DNA from: Dimargaris cristalligena
Lineage: Eukaryota; Kickxellomycota; Dimargaritomycetes; Dimargaritales; Dimargaritaceae
Reading direction: 5' to 3'
Assembly (NCBI GenBank): GCA_027576995.1
Contig: JANBQC010000337.1
Span: 1 to 30,529, forward strand
Length of the DNA: 30,529 nucleotides
Both the position numbers and the translations under genes were made by a program. This document shows positions 21,961 to 30,529 of this stretch, in pieces; the first letter of the stretch is position 1; each line of letters opens with the position of its first letter. Under the pieces are notes generated by a model. The model saw only the letters and a list, made by a program, of their open reading frames with translations, was not told where the DNA came from and did not search any database.

Positions 21961-22237
21961 ATATGGCTGCCCTATGAGTTGGAAAAATTAGTACGAATAC
22001 TTATATAAGGCAACTTATTTGGCATTTGGATTGTTCAATTCATTTTTCTTGGTTTTTACATTTATATGATTCTATTTGACTATTGTTTTAATAAATAAAT
22101 ATATTTATATATTACTAGGCTAATGTAAAAGGTTGAGTTATATGGTGTAAAAGGCTTTGCTGCATTTAAGTGACCAGTTGATGTTTATTCTTTTCATTTT
22201 TACATTACGTTCTCAAGTCGTAGTTCTATTTCATCAG

Positions 22238-22626
22238 TGTAGTGTGTTGGGCTGGCTTATCCGACCTAATAGGGTCTAGGTGTCTCTACACCACCCATCT
22301 ACATTAGACTGTATTGTACCACATTGCCTATCTGTGGCAACGATTAGTATCATGGTGGTCTCCTATCCCCCCTGCTCACTTCTGTCAGATTTCATACCAT
22401 ATACTCAAGTATAGATCTGAAATCTCCTCCGTTCCCATCAAAGTCATCCAAATACTAATAGATTACAGCCAGCCTCTTTAGTATTACTTTCCAGACAACC
22501 CCACAGCACCGTCTGGGCATATAAATAACCTACCCAGGTTTTGACCTATTAGTTCCTTCACTTATACTCCCTTCTCACCTATCTAATAAACCCTTATACA
22601 CCCACCATATCGATAGTAAGTCTACA
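22238..22626 (+). mobile_element. Possible solo LTR
   Basis: The 389-bp segment begins TGTAG and ends CTACA, a perfect 5-bp terminal inverted repeat of the TG...CA type. It contains a TATAAATAA promoter-like box near 22521 and a CTAATAAACC poly(A)-like signal near 22583 in the expected order. No matching target-site duplication is evident and no second copy is in the window, so the call is tentative. Confidence 0.3.
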
Positions 22627-23425
22627 TCTGGTAATATTCATTATTACCCTTATATTGTTTATCCCCCCCGTACCCGGCAAGTAGGGGTGTTGTTTAAGGG
22701 TACTCCTAACATTGGACCTGGTAGAGGCCTACTTGCGTGGACACTTAGGTGAATTAAGAGTAGCGAACCACCACGGCAGGAAAATACACAAAGTAAATAA
22801 AAAAGGCCATTAGAAACCCCCCATAAGGAAATTCTCCAGTTCAAATAGTTTGGCGCATGAAGAATATCTGGATTACAAACCGACCCTCTCTTATACCATT
22901 ACTTCCCCCCTTTACACAGCAACTAGAGCTCGAATTAACCAATACCCGCACCTATTTGTACCCAGCATCCGGCCATTATACTGCCCTCTCGATTCTCTTT
23001 GGAGGAATTAATAAAACGGGGGTATTTGTGGGTCGACGATTAATATTATATATATATGTATATATATTTGAAAAATACAAGTTAAAGTACAAATGCGAGG
23101 CTGACGATTAGGCGAATAATTTCGCCTCGGGTGTCTAAAAAAGCGACAGTCAGAATTAGTGAGGGATAAAGGGATAATGTATGTATGGGCGGTTGAGGTA
23201 AGAGATGCCAGTCAGTAGGTGTACCAGTAAATTGCCCACAGGAAGGTCGTATTATATTAACGCAGATTCGATAGACGCTGCGTATTGCGTGTCCCTGTCA
23301 ACTTAAACATCTAAATCTCGACGCTATGGTATTGAATCGAACCTGTCAGGAGGTGGCGAAGGGATAAGCCACCGGTCATCTGATCCAGGCCCTCGCCCAC
23401 GAGATTTTTACCGAAATTGCACATA
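22627..23425. other. Intergenic spacer and 3' flank of the kinase gene
   Basis: No gene is supported. An alternating AT tract lies near 23045-23070. Confidence 0.45.
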
Positions 23426-24994
23426 TTAGTTGGAGGCGGTGGCAGTGGCTGATCCAGGAACCATAGGGGCAGCTGCTTGGATAGTACCGAATTTCCGAGG
23501 GCCATTTGCCGGGGTCAAGAGGGACTCTGGGCCCATATCCTCCTCGTAGTGACCATTGTTTTCGGCGAATTCGATTTGTTCGTGTTGGTTTCCTAACTTA
23601 GGAATATGGACGTAAACATCGGTGCCGAACTCATCCATGGTATGGATTTCGATACGACCACCCCAATAGTTAGCGTAGACCCGGGACATGGGTAGCCCGA
23701 TGCCGAAATGGAGGAGGGGGGATTCGCGCCCAATGGCGTCGGTAACTTTGGCGGCCATTTGGGACACCTGGTGGAAATTAGAGAATTGCTGGCGTTTGCC
23801 GTGGCCATAGGCCCAGATATGCTGCCAGGCGTGTTCGGGAATTCCGCCCCCCTGGTCGGAGACCCGGAAAACGAGAGTGGTGGGCCCTTCACAGATAGTG
23901 ACATGGATAGGCGGGTAGGGGTTCGTGGGTGGAGCGCTAGCGGTTTGATTGTCGGACTTTACCGATGGGCGGGCTAGGTTATGATGCGTGGGACGCTCCA
24001 TGACCGCCCGCATGGCGTTTTTGATAATCTCGTAGAGGATGTATTCAATGTGATCGGGGATATAGGTGAAGCGTGCGCTAAAGGCCCCGTCGACCAGCAC
24101 CTCGGGGGTGTGACGGGTCCGGTACACCATGCGAAACACACTTCGACACTGAGCACCGCAGCGCTCCACGATATTGAGTGCGTTACAGTCGGTGTGCACG
24201 ATACCGACAGCGGGGGACGATTCCGGGGACAGCGTGTTGCTCCGTTCCGAATCATAATCAGTGGCGAAGGGGGAATCGAAGCTAGGATCGCCGAACGGTG
24301 GGGTCCACGGAGCCCGGACGGAGCGGTTTAAGTGATCAGAGGGGGTGGTGGAACTCCATCGCTCGCTTAACCCATTCACCAGCTCATAATGATTGGTCAG
24401 GGCAATATGCTGCTCCGCCAGCGTGCGGCGGGAGATACGGGAACGCAGTACAACGTTCATGAAGCGGTCAATGGCAGCCGGTGACATGTGATCGACACAT
24501 TCATTGATACCGACGGCCAGTTTGGGGATGATGACCAAATGGTCGTTCAATTTTTCGCGTAACTGGTCGGTGAAACGGTGGTTCAGTTCAAGAGAGTCAA
24601 TGGGCGGCAAGCGGCGGAAGAACTCAAAGGCCTCCCAATATAGGTCGTACACCTGTTCGAGGTAGGGGTTCGTACCTACAATAAAGGGAAGATGCTGGAA
24701 ATCGCGGATGCGGCGGGCCAACCGCACAGGCAATTCGGAGCGGATGTAATTAGCGCTGAGCAGTAGGCGCTCTTCTGTGACGTGTCGGCCGAATACAACC
24801 AGTTGGCGCAGGGTTATCTTCTTGACGGGCTGGGACAAGTAATGGTCCAGAACGCGATTCTGGTAGAACTGGGGATGGTTCCAGCGCCGGCCGGAAAGCA
24901 TTGGGAATGTGAGTCTAGGCGGTGGGCGGGTGGACCAAGCGGCCGCACGGCGGGACAGCAAGCCGAAGGGCACGGTGACGGATCGGGCGAACAT
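23426..24994 (-). CDS. Mitochondrial PDK/BCKDK-family protein kinase
   Basis: The 522-residue product belongs to the mitochondrial kinases that phosphorylate and switch off the pyruvate or branched-chain 2-oxoacid dehydrogenase complexes. It has the GHKL-type ATP site: N box E-I-I-K-N-A-M-R-A-V-M-E at 322-333, G1 box D-Q-G-G-G-I-P at 380-386, and G2 G-I-G-L-P-M-S-R-V-Y at 431-440. The four-helix regulatory domain lies upstream (about 45-240). The start at 24994 gives an Arg-rich, acid-free N-terminus typical of mitochondrial import; an earlier in-frame ATG at 25096 would add 34 residues and put acidic-free hydrophobic sequence in front. Insertions include a Ser/Pro-rich loop at about 214-262 and a Thr/Ser/Pro-rich one near 334-362, and there is a long Gly/Ala/Pro tail. 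The motifs do not decide between PDK (Pkp1/Pkp2-like) and BCKDK. No intron is evident. Confidence 0.88.
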   Translation of the reverse strand: MFARSVTVPFGLLSRRAAAWSTRPPPRLTFPMLSGRRWNHPQFYQNRVLDHYLSQPVKKITLRQLVVFGRHVTEERLLLSANYIRSELPVRLARRIRDFQHLPFIVGTNPYLEQVYDLYWEAFEFFRRLPPIDSLELNHRFTDQLREKLNDHLVIIPKLAVGINECVDHMSPAAIDRFMNVVLRSRISRRTLAEQHIALTNHYELVNGLSERWSSTTPSDHLNRSVRAPWTPPFGDPSFDSPFATDYDSERSNTLSPESSPAVGIVHTDCNALNIVERCGAQCRSVFRMVYRTRHTPEVLVDGAFSARFTYIPDHIEYILYEIIKNAMRAVMERPTHHNLARPSVKSDNQTASAPPTNPYPPIHVTICEGPTTLVFRVSDQGGGIPEHAWQHIWAYGHGKRQQFSNFHQVSQMAAKVTDAIGRESPLLHFGIGLPMSRVYANYWGGRIEIHTMDEFGTDVYVHIPKLGNQHEQIEFAENNGHYEEDMGPESLLTPANGPRKFGTIQAAAPMVPGSATATASN

Positions 24995-25176
24995 GGTAGG
25001 GTTCCTAGTAAGGGGGAGGAGGGGCCAGCAGTACGGCTGTACGGAGTAGGGTGATGGAGGACTTATCCGGGAATAGACGAACAAGGTTGCCAGCAAACCT
25101 GAGAAATGTGGACCAAGGTAATGGTTAACTATAAATGACTGGGTGGAATCGGTTGGGCGTGAATTTCGAGGCTCCG

Positions 25177-25182
25177 TTTATA
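25177..25182 (-). promoter_or_regulatory. Candidate TATA box of the kinase gene
   Basis: The minus strand reads TATAAA, 183 nt upstream of the preferred start at 24994. It would place transcription start upstream of the alternative ATG at 25096 as well, so it does not decide the start. Confidence 0.4.
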
Positions 25183-25225
25183 AAAGAGGGGGATATAGTA
25201 AGGGAAAAGAGAAGGCTGGCAACAT

Positions 25226-25239
25226 GGGGGGGGGGGGGG
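25226..25239 (+). repeat. Homopolymer run of 14 G
   Basis: An uninterrupted poly-G tract, about 45 bp upstream of the candidate kinase promoter. Length may be unreliable for technical reasons. Confidence 0.9.
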
Positions 25240-26418
25240 CTCTCCTGGACTTCCCTTAGGGCAATCGATAATGCGCCTTTGGTGACTCAATATATCTCAC
25301 CTGCCCAGCCAGCGGTGCTTCAGAAGATATTCCCTATCAAGTTCCGTGGGTGTGGCAACCAGAAGAGATACGCCGCCATGGTGGTGTCCTTATTTTGGCC
25401 CAGCCCGTCTACTAGGGATATCTCCCATGCAAGTAAGCCACACTAATACCTGCAACCCATGCCAGGGAAAACCTCCCCACCCGATTCGGCCTATGGCGGA
25501 GACGGGTTCGGAATAAATGTAGCCCATTTAAATAATAATCCACCACCTCTGTTATTCAATAGGAGCTAACCCGAGGTATTCATCCCTATGCTTTTTAACC
25601 TATATATACGTACATGCCGCTAATTTATTCCCCGATCACGCATCCGCACAAATTAACCATGCAACGAGGTCCTATATCAGGGCCCACAAGTCATTGTGGG
25701 TGGCCAAAGACACGGCACGTATACAACACCTCCAGCCATTAAAGAGTGCTGGACGAATGCGAAGAAGCTGCCCTGGGTGGGGACGTTACAGAAAATGTCT
25801 TTCGGTCGAAACTGGCTTCTTTGCACGATACTCCTGCTAAACCTCCCCCATTTAGGTTGATGTCCCGACAATTCAACCAAGTACTGCCACGGTTTACTAG
25901 TTATAACCTCAAATGTGCTTTCCTTCTGCCTATAGCATAATAGACACCTGTTTCTCTGTGCCTTATTCATCCCTTGGATTCGTCTACTTTAGGAAGTCGC
26001 CGGCTGTTGGAATTGATTATTATGCCATTTAATACAGAAATCTTTCAATTAACCCTCCACAGCTGACCGGCTTTGCTACATTTCCCGAATTCATTGCTCT
26101 TGGCCATGGGACATACACGCATTTTAATGTTATTCCATAAATGTAATAGCTACCCAATACCCTGCTTGCCACGATTTCCACACTGCCAGGGACTACCAGG
26201 AAGGGGGAAATGGACTGGAAATCCGGACCAGCCAACGGGTGAGCTGGCTTCGCTCTTCTGTGTTTCAGCCCTAATGTGACTAGCCGTGACCTCTCCCATT
26301 ATCATAATAGACAGCTACGAAAAACAATTTGAAGAAAATGAAAAAATAAAATAAACAGTGTACCAGAAACCTATGCGACAATTGGCGGTTAGTTCAATTA
26401 CAACCTAGCCTTTAACCT
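25240..26418. other. Divergent intergenic region between kinase and nuclease genes
   Basis: A TATATATA string at about 25603 precedes only a 27-codon frame (25660). The frames at 25135-25446 and 25677-25970 overlap others and show no motif. No gene is supported. Confidence 0.45.
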
Positions 26419-26426
26419 TATATATT
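26419..26426 (+). promoter_or_regulatory. Candidate TATA element of the nuclease gene
   Basis: TATATATT lies 109 nt upstream of the ATG at 26528. A transcript starting about 30 nt downstream would include the small upstream frame at 26467. Confidence 0.4.
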
Positions 26427-26466
26427 ATTTTATTCAAACCCCGCCAATCTCAAATTCCCTTTCTCC

Positions 26467-26484
26467 ATGTACACTACCAATTGA
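26467..26484 (+). other. Five-codon upstream open reading frame
   Basis: ATG at 26467 opens a frame M-Y-T-T-N closed by TGA at 26482-26484, 43 nt before the nuclease start. If the predicted promoter is right it lies in the leader and could lower translation of the main frame. Confidence 0.35.
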
Positions 26485-26527
26485 CTAACTATTACACCAA
26501 CTTATATTGTGAGGCCCTAAAGATCCC

Positions 26528-29029
26528 ATGCCACCCAAGTCACTAGCCCAGCCTTCTTCCATTTCTCCTTCCAATCGGTCCAATCGCGGTACCGCCGAAC
26601 TTCCCGTTACATCGCCCGCCATTTCGACTCCCCCCGACGCAGCCGATGCCGCAGTCATCGATAAAGAATCCCAGGGATTCACTTTTAATCCTGATCGGAC
26701 TCCCAGCAAGCGGCGCTCCTCCGCTTTAATTGACATCATTCCACACGTATCCCCCACCAAAATAAGTTCTAGCAATGGAGAGGTGACACCACACCATTCA
26801 AAGCGGGTTAAAACCGAGCCGACTACACCAATCATTGAAATCGATAGCAGCGACGACATGATTGAAATTGCACATGTCAGCCACTCTGTGGATCGGGTGA
26901 AACTCAAAGGCCTCTCGGATGATGGTTTTATTTCCCATCTATTTAGGCGCCCTCGACCGCCAACCAAGGCAGGTCATGCCCCCAAACGGGAAGAGCCGAC
27001 GGCCACTGAAACGCCGAGCCTACAAAGTCCGGGGGCAGGGCCCCAAACACGATTTTCCCGCACTTCCCATTGTCCCGTATGCGAACAGCTTTTCGCACTG
27101 ACAAATTCAGATACTATGAACCAAGAACATGTTAATCAATGTTTGGATATTGCCATCGCCTGTGGTGATCCGCCTGTCACCACGGATGCCGAGATAAACG
27201 ATAGAATGGTATGCGACTTGCCCCTACCAACTTCTTTTACCAGTAGGCCGACCGTGACTCAGCCGTCCCCAACGTCAGCCAGTGTCCACCCACCAGCATA
27301 CAACTACAGTACCATCGTCGACTACACTCTTAACTTGGATATCATCCATTCCGAAATCCCTACTAAGTTCAGCCGGGCCCCGCGAACGTGTCCTTTTTAC
27401 AAACGTATGCCGCACTCCAATTTCGCGATAGATGCCTTCAGCTACGGCCGTATCCCCGACTGCACCAGCTATTTCCTGACCCATTTTCACGCCGACCACT
27501 ATGGTGGGTTAACCTCGACCTTCAATCACGGCCCCATATACTGCTCGGCTGTGACAGCCAATTTAGTTATCCATAAGCTTGGGGTAAATAGCCAGTGGGT
27601 ACGGGTTCTGCCATTGAATCAGCCCGTTCTGATTGGCGAGGCTCGCGTTACCTTATTCGAAGCCAACCATTGCCCCGGCTCGGTGCTGTTCTTCTTTGAC
27701 ATCCCTTTACCGAGTCCCGCTACCGCTGCCCGCTCTTTTAAGATCCTTCACACAGGTGATTTTCGCGCTTGCCCTGCCCAGTGTTTAAATCCCTACATCA
27801 AAGATACTCAGCTTGACGCGCTCTATCTGGATACCACCTACTTAGACCCAACATACGCCTTCCCGCCGCAGCGGGAGGTCATTGAAGCTGTCGCTCACTG
27901 GTGCCAACAACTACAGCACAACACTTCTTTCCGCACAGCAACGTTTACTGGTTCCAACCAGCCTAGAACGGGCCGATCTCACGCCGCCACTTCCATGTTG
28001 CGCCTGGACACTTGGTTTAAATCCAACAACACATCCACAGCCATGGACGTAGTTCAAGCACCCCCACCCACCGTGAAAAGCCCCGCGTCCGTCTCCACTG
28101 GCCTCCCACGCCAGTCCACCTTAGGTACCCTATTTAACGGTACCATGATATCGTTCACCAAGGCTCCCAAACACCGCTTGGACGACCGTCTTCTGTTTGT
28201 GGTGGGAACTTATACTATTGGCAAGGAACGCATTTTCGCTAGCATTGCCGAAGCCCTCGATAGTAAGGTGTACGTTGACTATCCCAAGAAACGAATTTTG
28301 CGGTGTCTAGAGGACCCGGCCCTATGGGCCCGGTTAACCGACCGGGCCGCGGACGCTCAGGTCCATGTGACGGCTATGAATCGAATCACCAAACTGCACA
28401 TGGAAGCGTACTTACGGGAAAACCCGGCCTTTACCCACCTAGTAGCTATTAAGCCAACGGGTTGGACTTTTGCATGCCGGGGACTGCCCCGCCGTCGGAG
28501 TGATGACAGGACCGGAATCGGGATTGGGAGCCGGGCAAGTAACGGCGATCTATCGGCAAAATCTACTCCAACGAATGGTCCTCCTTTAAAAGTATCGTTG
28601 ATAACCGAATTTATGGCCCCCCAGAAAGCTTTAGCCAGTACCGGGGACAATTCCCCGCTAGGTCACACGGCCGGGACCGGATTACCTTTGGGCGCCCATG
28701 GTAATGTTTCGGGGAACTCGGGTCATGGCGAACTGCAACCCCCCATTGATATCATACCGCCCGCTGGCGAAGCGTTCACTATGGAGCACCCGACCCCCAT
28801 CAGCCGCAGCTCGAACCTACTGATCATGGGGGTACCTTATTCAGAACATTCCAGCTTCCGTGAATTGGCCGCCTTTGTTTTGAGTATACAGGTTAAGCAG
28901 ATTATTCCTACTGTCAATGTGGGAGATCCGGCCCGGCGGGAGGAAATGCGGGTTTGGCTAGATAAGTGGCAGGCCTATAAGAAGCACTCTGGAGTGCAGC
29001 GAATACCAGTCCGTCAGGACTACTGGTGA
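26528..29029 (+). CDS. PSO2: DNA interstrand cross-link repair nuclease, Pso2/SNM1 family
   Basis: The 833-residue single-exon product is a metallo-beta-lactamase/beta-CASP 5' exonuclease that trims DNA during cross-link repair. The disordered N-terminus holds K-R-V-K-T-E at 92-97 (basic NLS-like and a V-K-T-E sumoylation consensus) and I-I-E-I-D-S-S-D-D at 102-110, a SUMO-interacting-motif look-alike. A UBZ4-type zinc finger follows (C182, C185, H201, C205). Catalytic motifs are all present: H-F-H-A-D-H at 319-324, N-H-C-P-G-S (H381), H-T-G-D-F-R (D411), L-D-T-T-Y (D435), K-P-T-G-W at 642-646, Y-S-E-H-S-S (H774) and T-V-N-V at 795-798, so it is likely active. It is longer than yeast Pso2 (661 aa), with two low-complexity insertions in the beta-CASP region, at about 465-550 and 652-760. 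The first contains Q-S-T-L-G-T-L-F (529-536), similar to a PCNA-binding box. Confidence 0.93.
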   Translation: MPPKSLAQPSSISPSNRSNRGTAELPVTSPAISTPPDAADAAVIDKESQGFTFNPDRTPSKRRSSALIDIIPHVSPTKISSSNGEVTPHHSKRVKTEPTTPIIEIDSSDDMIEIAHVSHSVDRVKLKGLSDDGFISHLFRRPRPPTKAGHAPKREEPTATETPSLQSPGAGPQTRFSRTSHCPVCEQLFALTNSDTMNQEHVNQCLDIAIACGDPPVTTDAEINDRMVCDLPLPTSFTSRPTVTQPSPTSASVHPPAYNYSTIVDYTLNLDIIHSEIPTKFSRAPRTCPFYKRMPHSNFAIDAFSYGRIPDCTSYFLTHFHADHYGGLTSTFNHGPIYCSAVTANLVIHKLGVNSQWVRVLPLNQPVLIGEARVTLFEANHCPGSVLFFFDIPLPSPATAARSFKILHTGDFRACPAQCLNPYIKDTQLDALYLDTTYLDPTYAFPPQREVIEAVAHWCQQLQHNTSFRTATFTGSNQPRTGRSHAATSMLRLDTWFKSNNTSTAMDVVQAPPPTVKSPASVSTGLPRQSTLGTLFNGTMISFTKAPKHRLDDRLLFVVGTYTIGKERIFASIAEALDSKVYVDYPKKRILRCLEDPALWARLTDRAADAQVHVTAMNRITKLHMEAYLRENPAFTHLVAIKPTGWTFACRGLPRRRSDDRTGIGIGSRASNGDLSAKSTPTNGPPLKVSLITEFMAPQKALASTGDNSPLGHTAGTGLPLGAHGNVSGNSGHGELQPPIDIIPPAGEAFTMEHPTPISRSSNLLIMGVPYSEHSSFRELAAFVLSIQVKQIIPTVNVGDPARREEMRVWLDKWQAYKKHSGVQRIPVRQDYW

Positions 29030-29938
29030 CATAATATGAGTATCGAGGTTTAAACTCATTTTTATTCTGTTGTGGCAGCTTCTTCTATATGAAACTAGTT
29101 CAAACACCCCCCTTGTGAATGTAAACTTACTATATATATATTAATTCCGAATCATCTAACTGAAGCGCATTTTGAAGAAAATATAGGGTGGGTTAGGTCG
29201 ACTGGATTAATAGGTGGGGTATTGATAATCTTGTCAATGAATGGGCCCAGCAATCAACTCTTTGAACTGGGCCTACGAATAGTGTGGTAGTAGAACAGGA
29301 CACAATGGATACGCATCATAAAAAATATTGAAATGCCAGGCAGTCGGTAAAACTAGGATGTTACTTAATATATAGGTAAGGCACTACAGGACAAACTTGT
29401 AAGTACGTTAGATATAACCGCAAAGAAGAGAACAACAACTGCCTAGTTGATTTTAAAATAGACGGATATCTAAATGGCAATCTATATCGGAAAATTGAGT
29501 ATGAGATATAATTATGGATATAACCTCGATGTCTGTTAGAAATCAAAAATACTTACATCGCAGTATGCTATACTCACTTTGCGGAATATGAAAAACTGTA
29601 TAACTAATGGGCCATAAAGAGAGTGCCTGGAATAAGATATTTATTTACAAAAGTTATAAACTGGTAAGACAGCCTAGGATAATATCACTTAATAAAAATT
29701 TAAGCATAGTACAGAAAAATTGAAGGAATAAAAACATGTGTACAGGTACTCAGCCATTAGGCTGGCTGACCTAATCGATCAGATAGTGAAATAGAACTAA
29801 TAAAGATAGGACCCAACAATTCAATGTAATGTGCGGTCTAGAAAGACATGTTGGATACAAGGGTGTAGGATTGCAGAAACCCTTCGAAATACAGGGTTCC
29901 CCACTAGGAAAATTAGTTGGGATCAGAAACCACTGGAA
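29030..29938. other. AT-rich intergenic region between convergent genes
   Basis: It joins the 3' ends of the nuclease gene (plus) and the chitin-binding gene (minus). It is AT-rich with no supported frame, RNA gene or repeat. Confidence 0.5.
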
Positions 29939-30334
29939 TTAAATCCGACCATTAGCAGAAGTGGTGCGGCGGTTGAATACTTGGCCACAAGGCCCGCTCA
30001 GACAGCCGGTACCGCAGTGGGCATTGGTGAAACCACAGAAGCCCTGCTTGCTACAGCACGCACCGCTTTGGCAGGGCGTATGGGCATTGCAGCTGCCGGA
30101 ACCATTGGGAGGTGGGTTGGGGGAAGCGGGAGTGGGAACGCCTTTGCAAGGGCCGCTCTGGCAGCCAAACCCGCAGTGGGCATCGGTGGAACCACAAGAG
30201 CCAAAACCACTACAACAAGTGCCGTTGGCGCACGGCTTGGAAACACTGCAAGTGCCATCGTAACCCTGGACCAGGGATGAGGCGGTGAGGACCGAGAGGG
30301 TGGCGAAGAGGGCGACGCTGATGAACTTGACCAT
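29939..30334 (-). CDS. Small secreted protein with two CBM18 chitin-binding domains
   Basis: The 131-residue product has a signal peptide (1 to about 24) and two hevein-type domains, at 29-63 and 82-116, each with the eight-cysteine C-x-C-C-S ... C-G ... H-C-G-x-G-C-x-S-G-P-C pattern, joined by a Pro/Gly/Ser linker. CBM18 domains bind chitin or GlcNAc polymers, so the protein probably works in or on a chitinous wall. It has no catalytic domain. Roles in shielding the cell's own wall or contacting the wall of another organism are both possible. Aromatic positions that contact sugar in hevein (W21, W23, Y30) read F, S, H in domain 1 and Q, F, H in domain 2, so affinity could be reduced or altered. 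The domains are similar enough to reflect tandem duplication. The start is in a TTCACC-ATG context; a TATA box lies about 150 nt upstream. Confidence 0.88.
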   Translation of the reverse strand: MVKFISVALFATLSVLTASSLVQGYDGTCSVSKPCANGTCCSGFGSCGSTDAHCGFGCQSGPCKGVPTPASPNPPPNGSGSCNAHTPCQSGACCSKQGFCGFTNAHCGTGCLSGPCGQVFNRRTTSANGRI

Positions 30335-30479
30335 GGTGAAAGTATGAGGCGGGTGAGGATGTGTTGTGGTGGGGTGGAGTGGGTGAGGTTTGATTGGGGA
30401 GGGCTTGTCTGGTAAAGGTGCAGAGAGGTATTGATTGGTAATAGGATGATAATGCCAATGAGAGAGGGCGGATAGTCAG

Positions 30480-30487
30480 CTTTTATA
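30480..30487 (-). promoter_or_regulatory. TATA box of the chitin-binding gene
   Basis: The minus strand reads TATAAAAG, 146-153 nt upstream of the ATG at 30334. This nearly equals the TATA-to-ATG distance of the cysteine-rich secreted gene (about 150-158 nt). Confidence 0.55.
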
Positions 30488-30529
30488 CTTTGGCACTTTT
30501 ATGACTGACAAGCCAGTTCCAGGGCAAGC

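Noticed and set aside
25677..25970. 97-codon minus-strand frame
   Set aside because: Overlaps a plus-strand frame, no motif, composition like the surrounding spacer.
29831..30280. 149-codon plus-strand frame
   Set aside because: It is antisense to the CBM18 gene, with an Ala/Gly/Thr-rich translation mirroring the cysteine codons of the real frame.

Overview
The window looks like nuclear DNA of a filamentous fungus, probably an early-diverging one. The evidence is an Hsp70 of the fungus-specific ribosome-bound Ssb class, a secreted protein with two CBM18 chitin-binding domains, several secretory proteins with dibasic (Kex2-type) sites, and few introns. A mycoparasitic or animal-associated Zoopagomycota-type fungus would fit the secreted, unfamiliar proteins, but that placement is inference; no rRNA or species marker lies in the window.

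Layout. At the left edge (1-358, minus) is the decayed remnant of a D-amino-acid oxidase gene with three in-frame stops. An intronless Ssb-type Hsp70 follows at 2633-4486 (minus). From about 5 kb to 23 kb the DNA is AT-rich and gene-poor, with four pairs of old dispersed repeats (A, B, C, D). The largest is a 1.1-kb inverted pair 10 kb apart that keeps one recognisable reading frame. Three genes for predicted secreted proteins sit as islands in this tract: a 190-aa cysteine-rich protein with a dibasic site (9263-9835), a 462-aa protein with a signal peptide followed by an F-box-like motif (14643-16342, two exons), and a 617-aa protein with two dibasic sites (19885-21960, two exons). The two spliced genes have the same plan: a short exon carrying the signal peptide, a phase-0 GTAAGT...TTTAG intron of 222-311 nt, then one long exon. 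They are the only genes in the window with a convincing intron.

The right part returns to conserved genes: a mitochondrial PDK/BCKDK-family kinase (23426-24994, minus), a Pso2/SNM1 DNA cross-link repair nuclease (26528-29029, plus), and a small secreted protein with two CBM18 domains (29939-30334, minus).

There is no operon-like organisation. The contrast between conserved intronless genes at the flanks and secreted orphan genes in the repeat-rich middle resembles the effector compartments of parasitic fungi. The most interesting candidates are the secretory F-box-like protein and the signal-peptide exon architecture it shares with the 617-aa protein.
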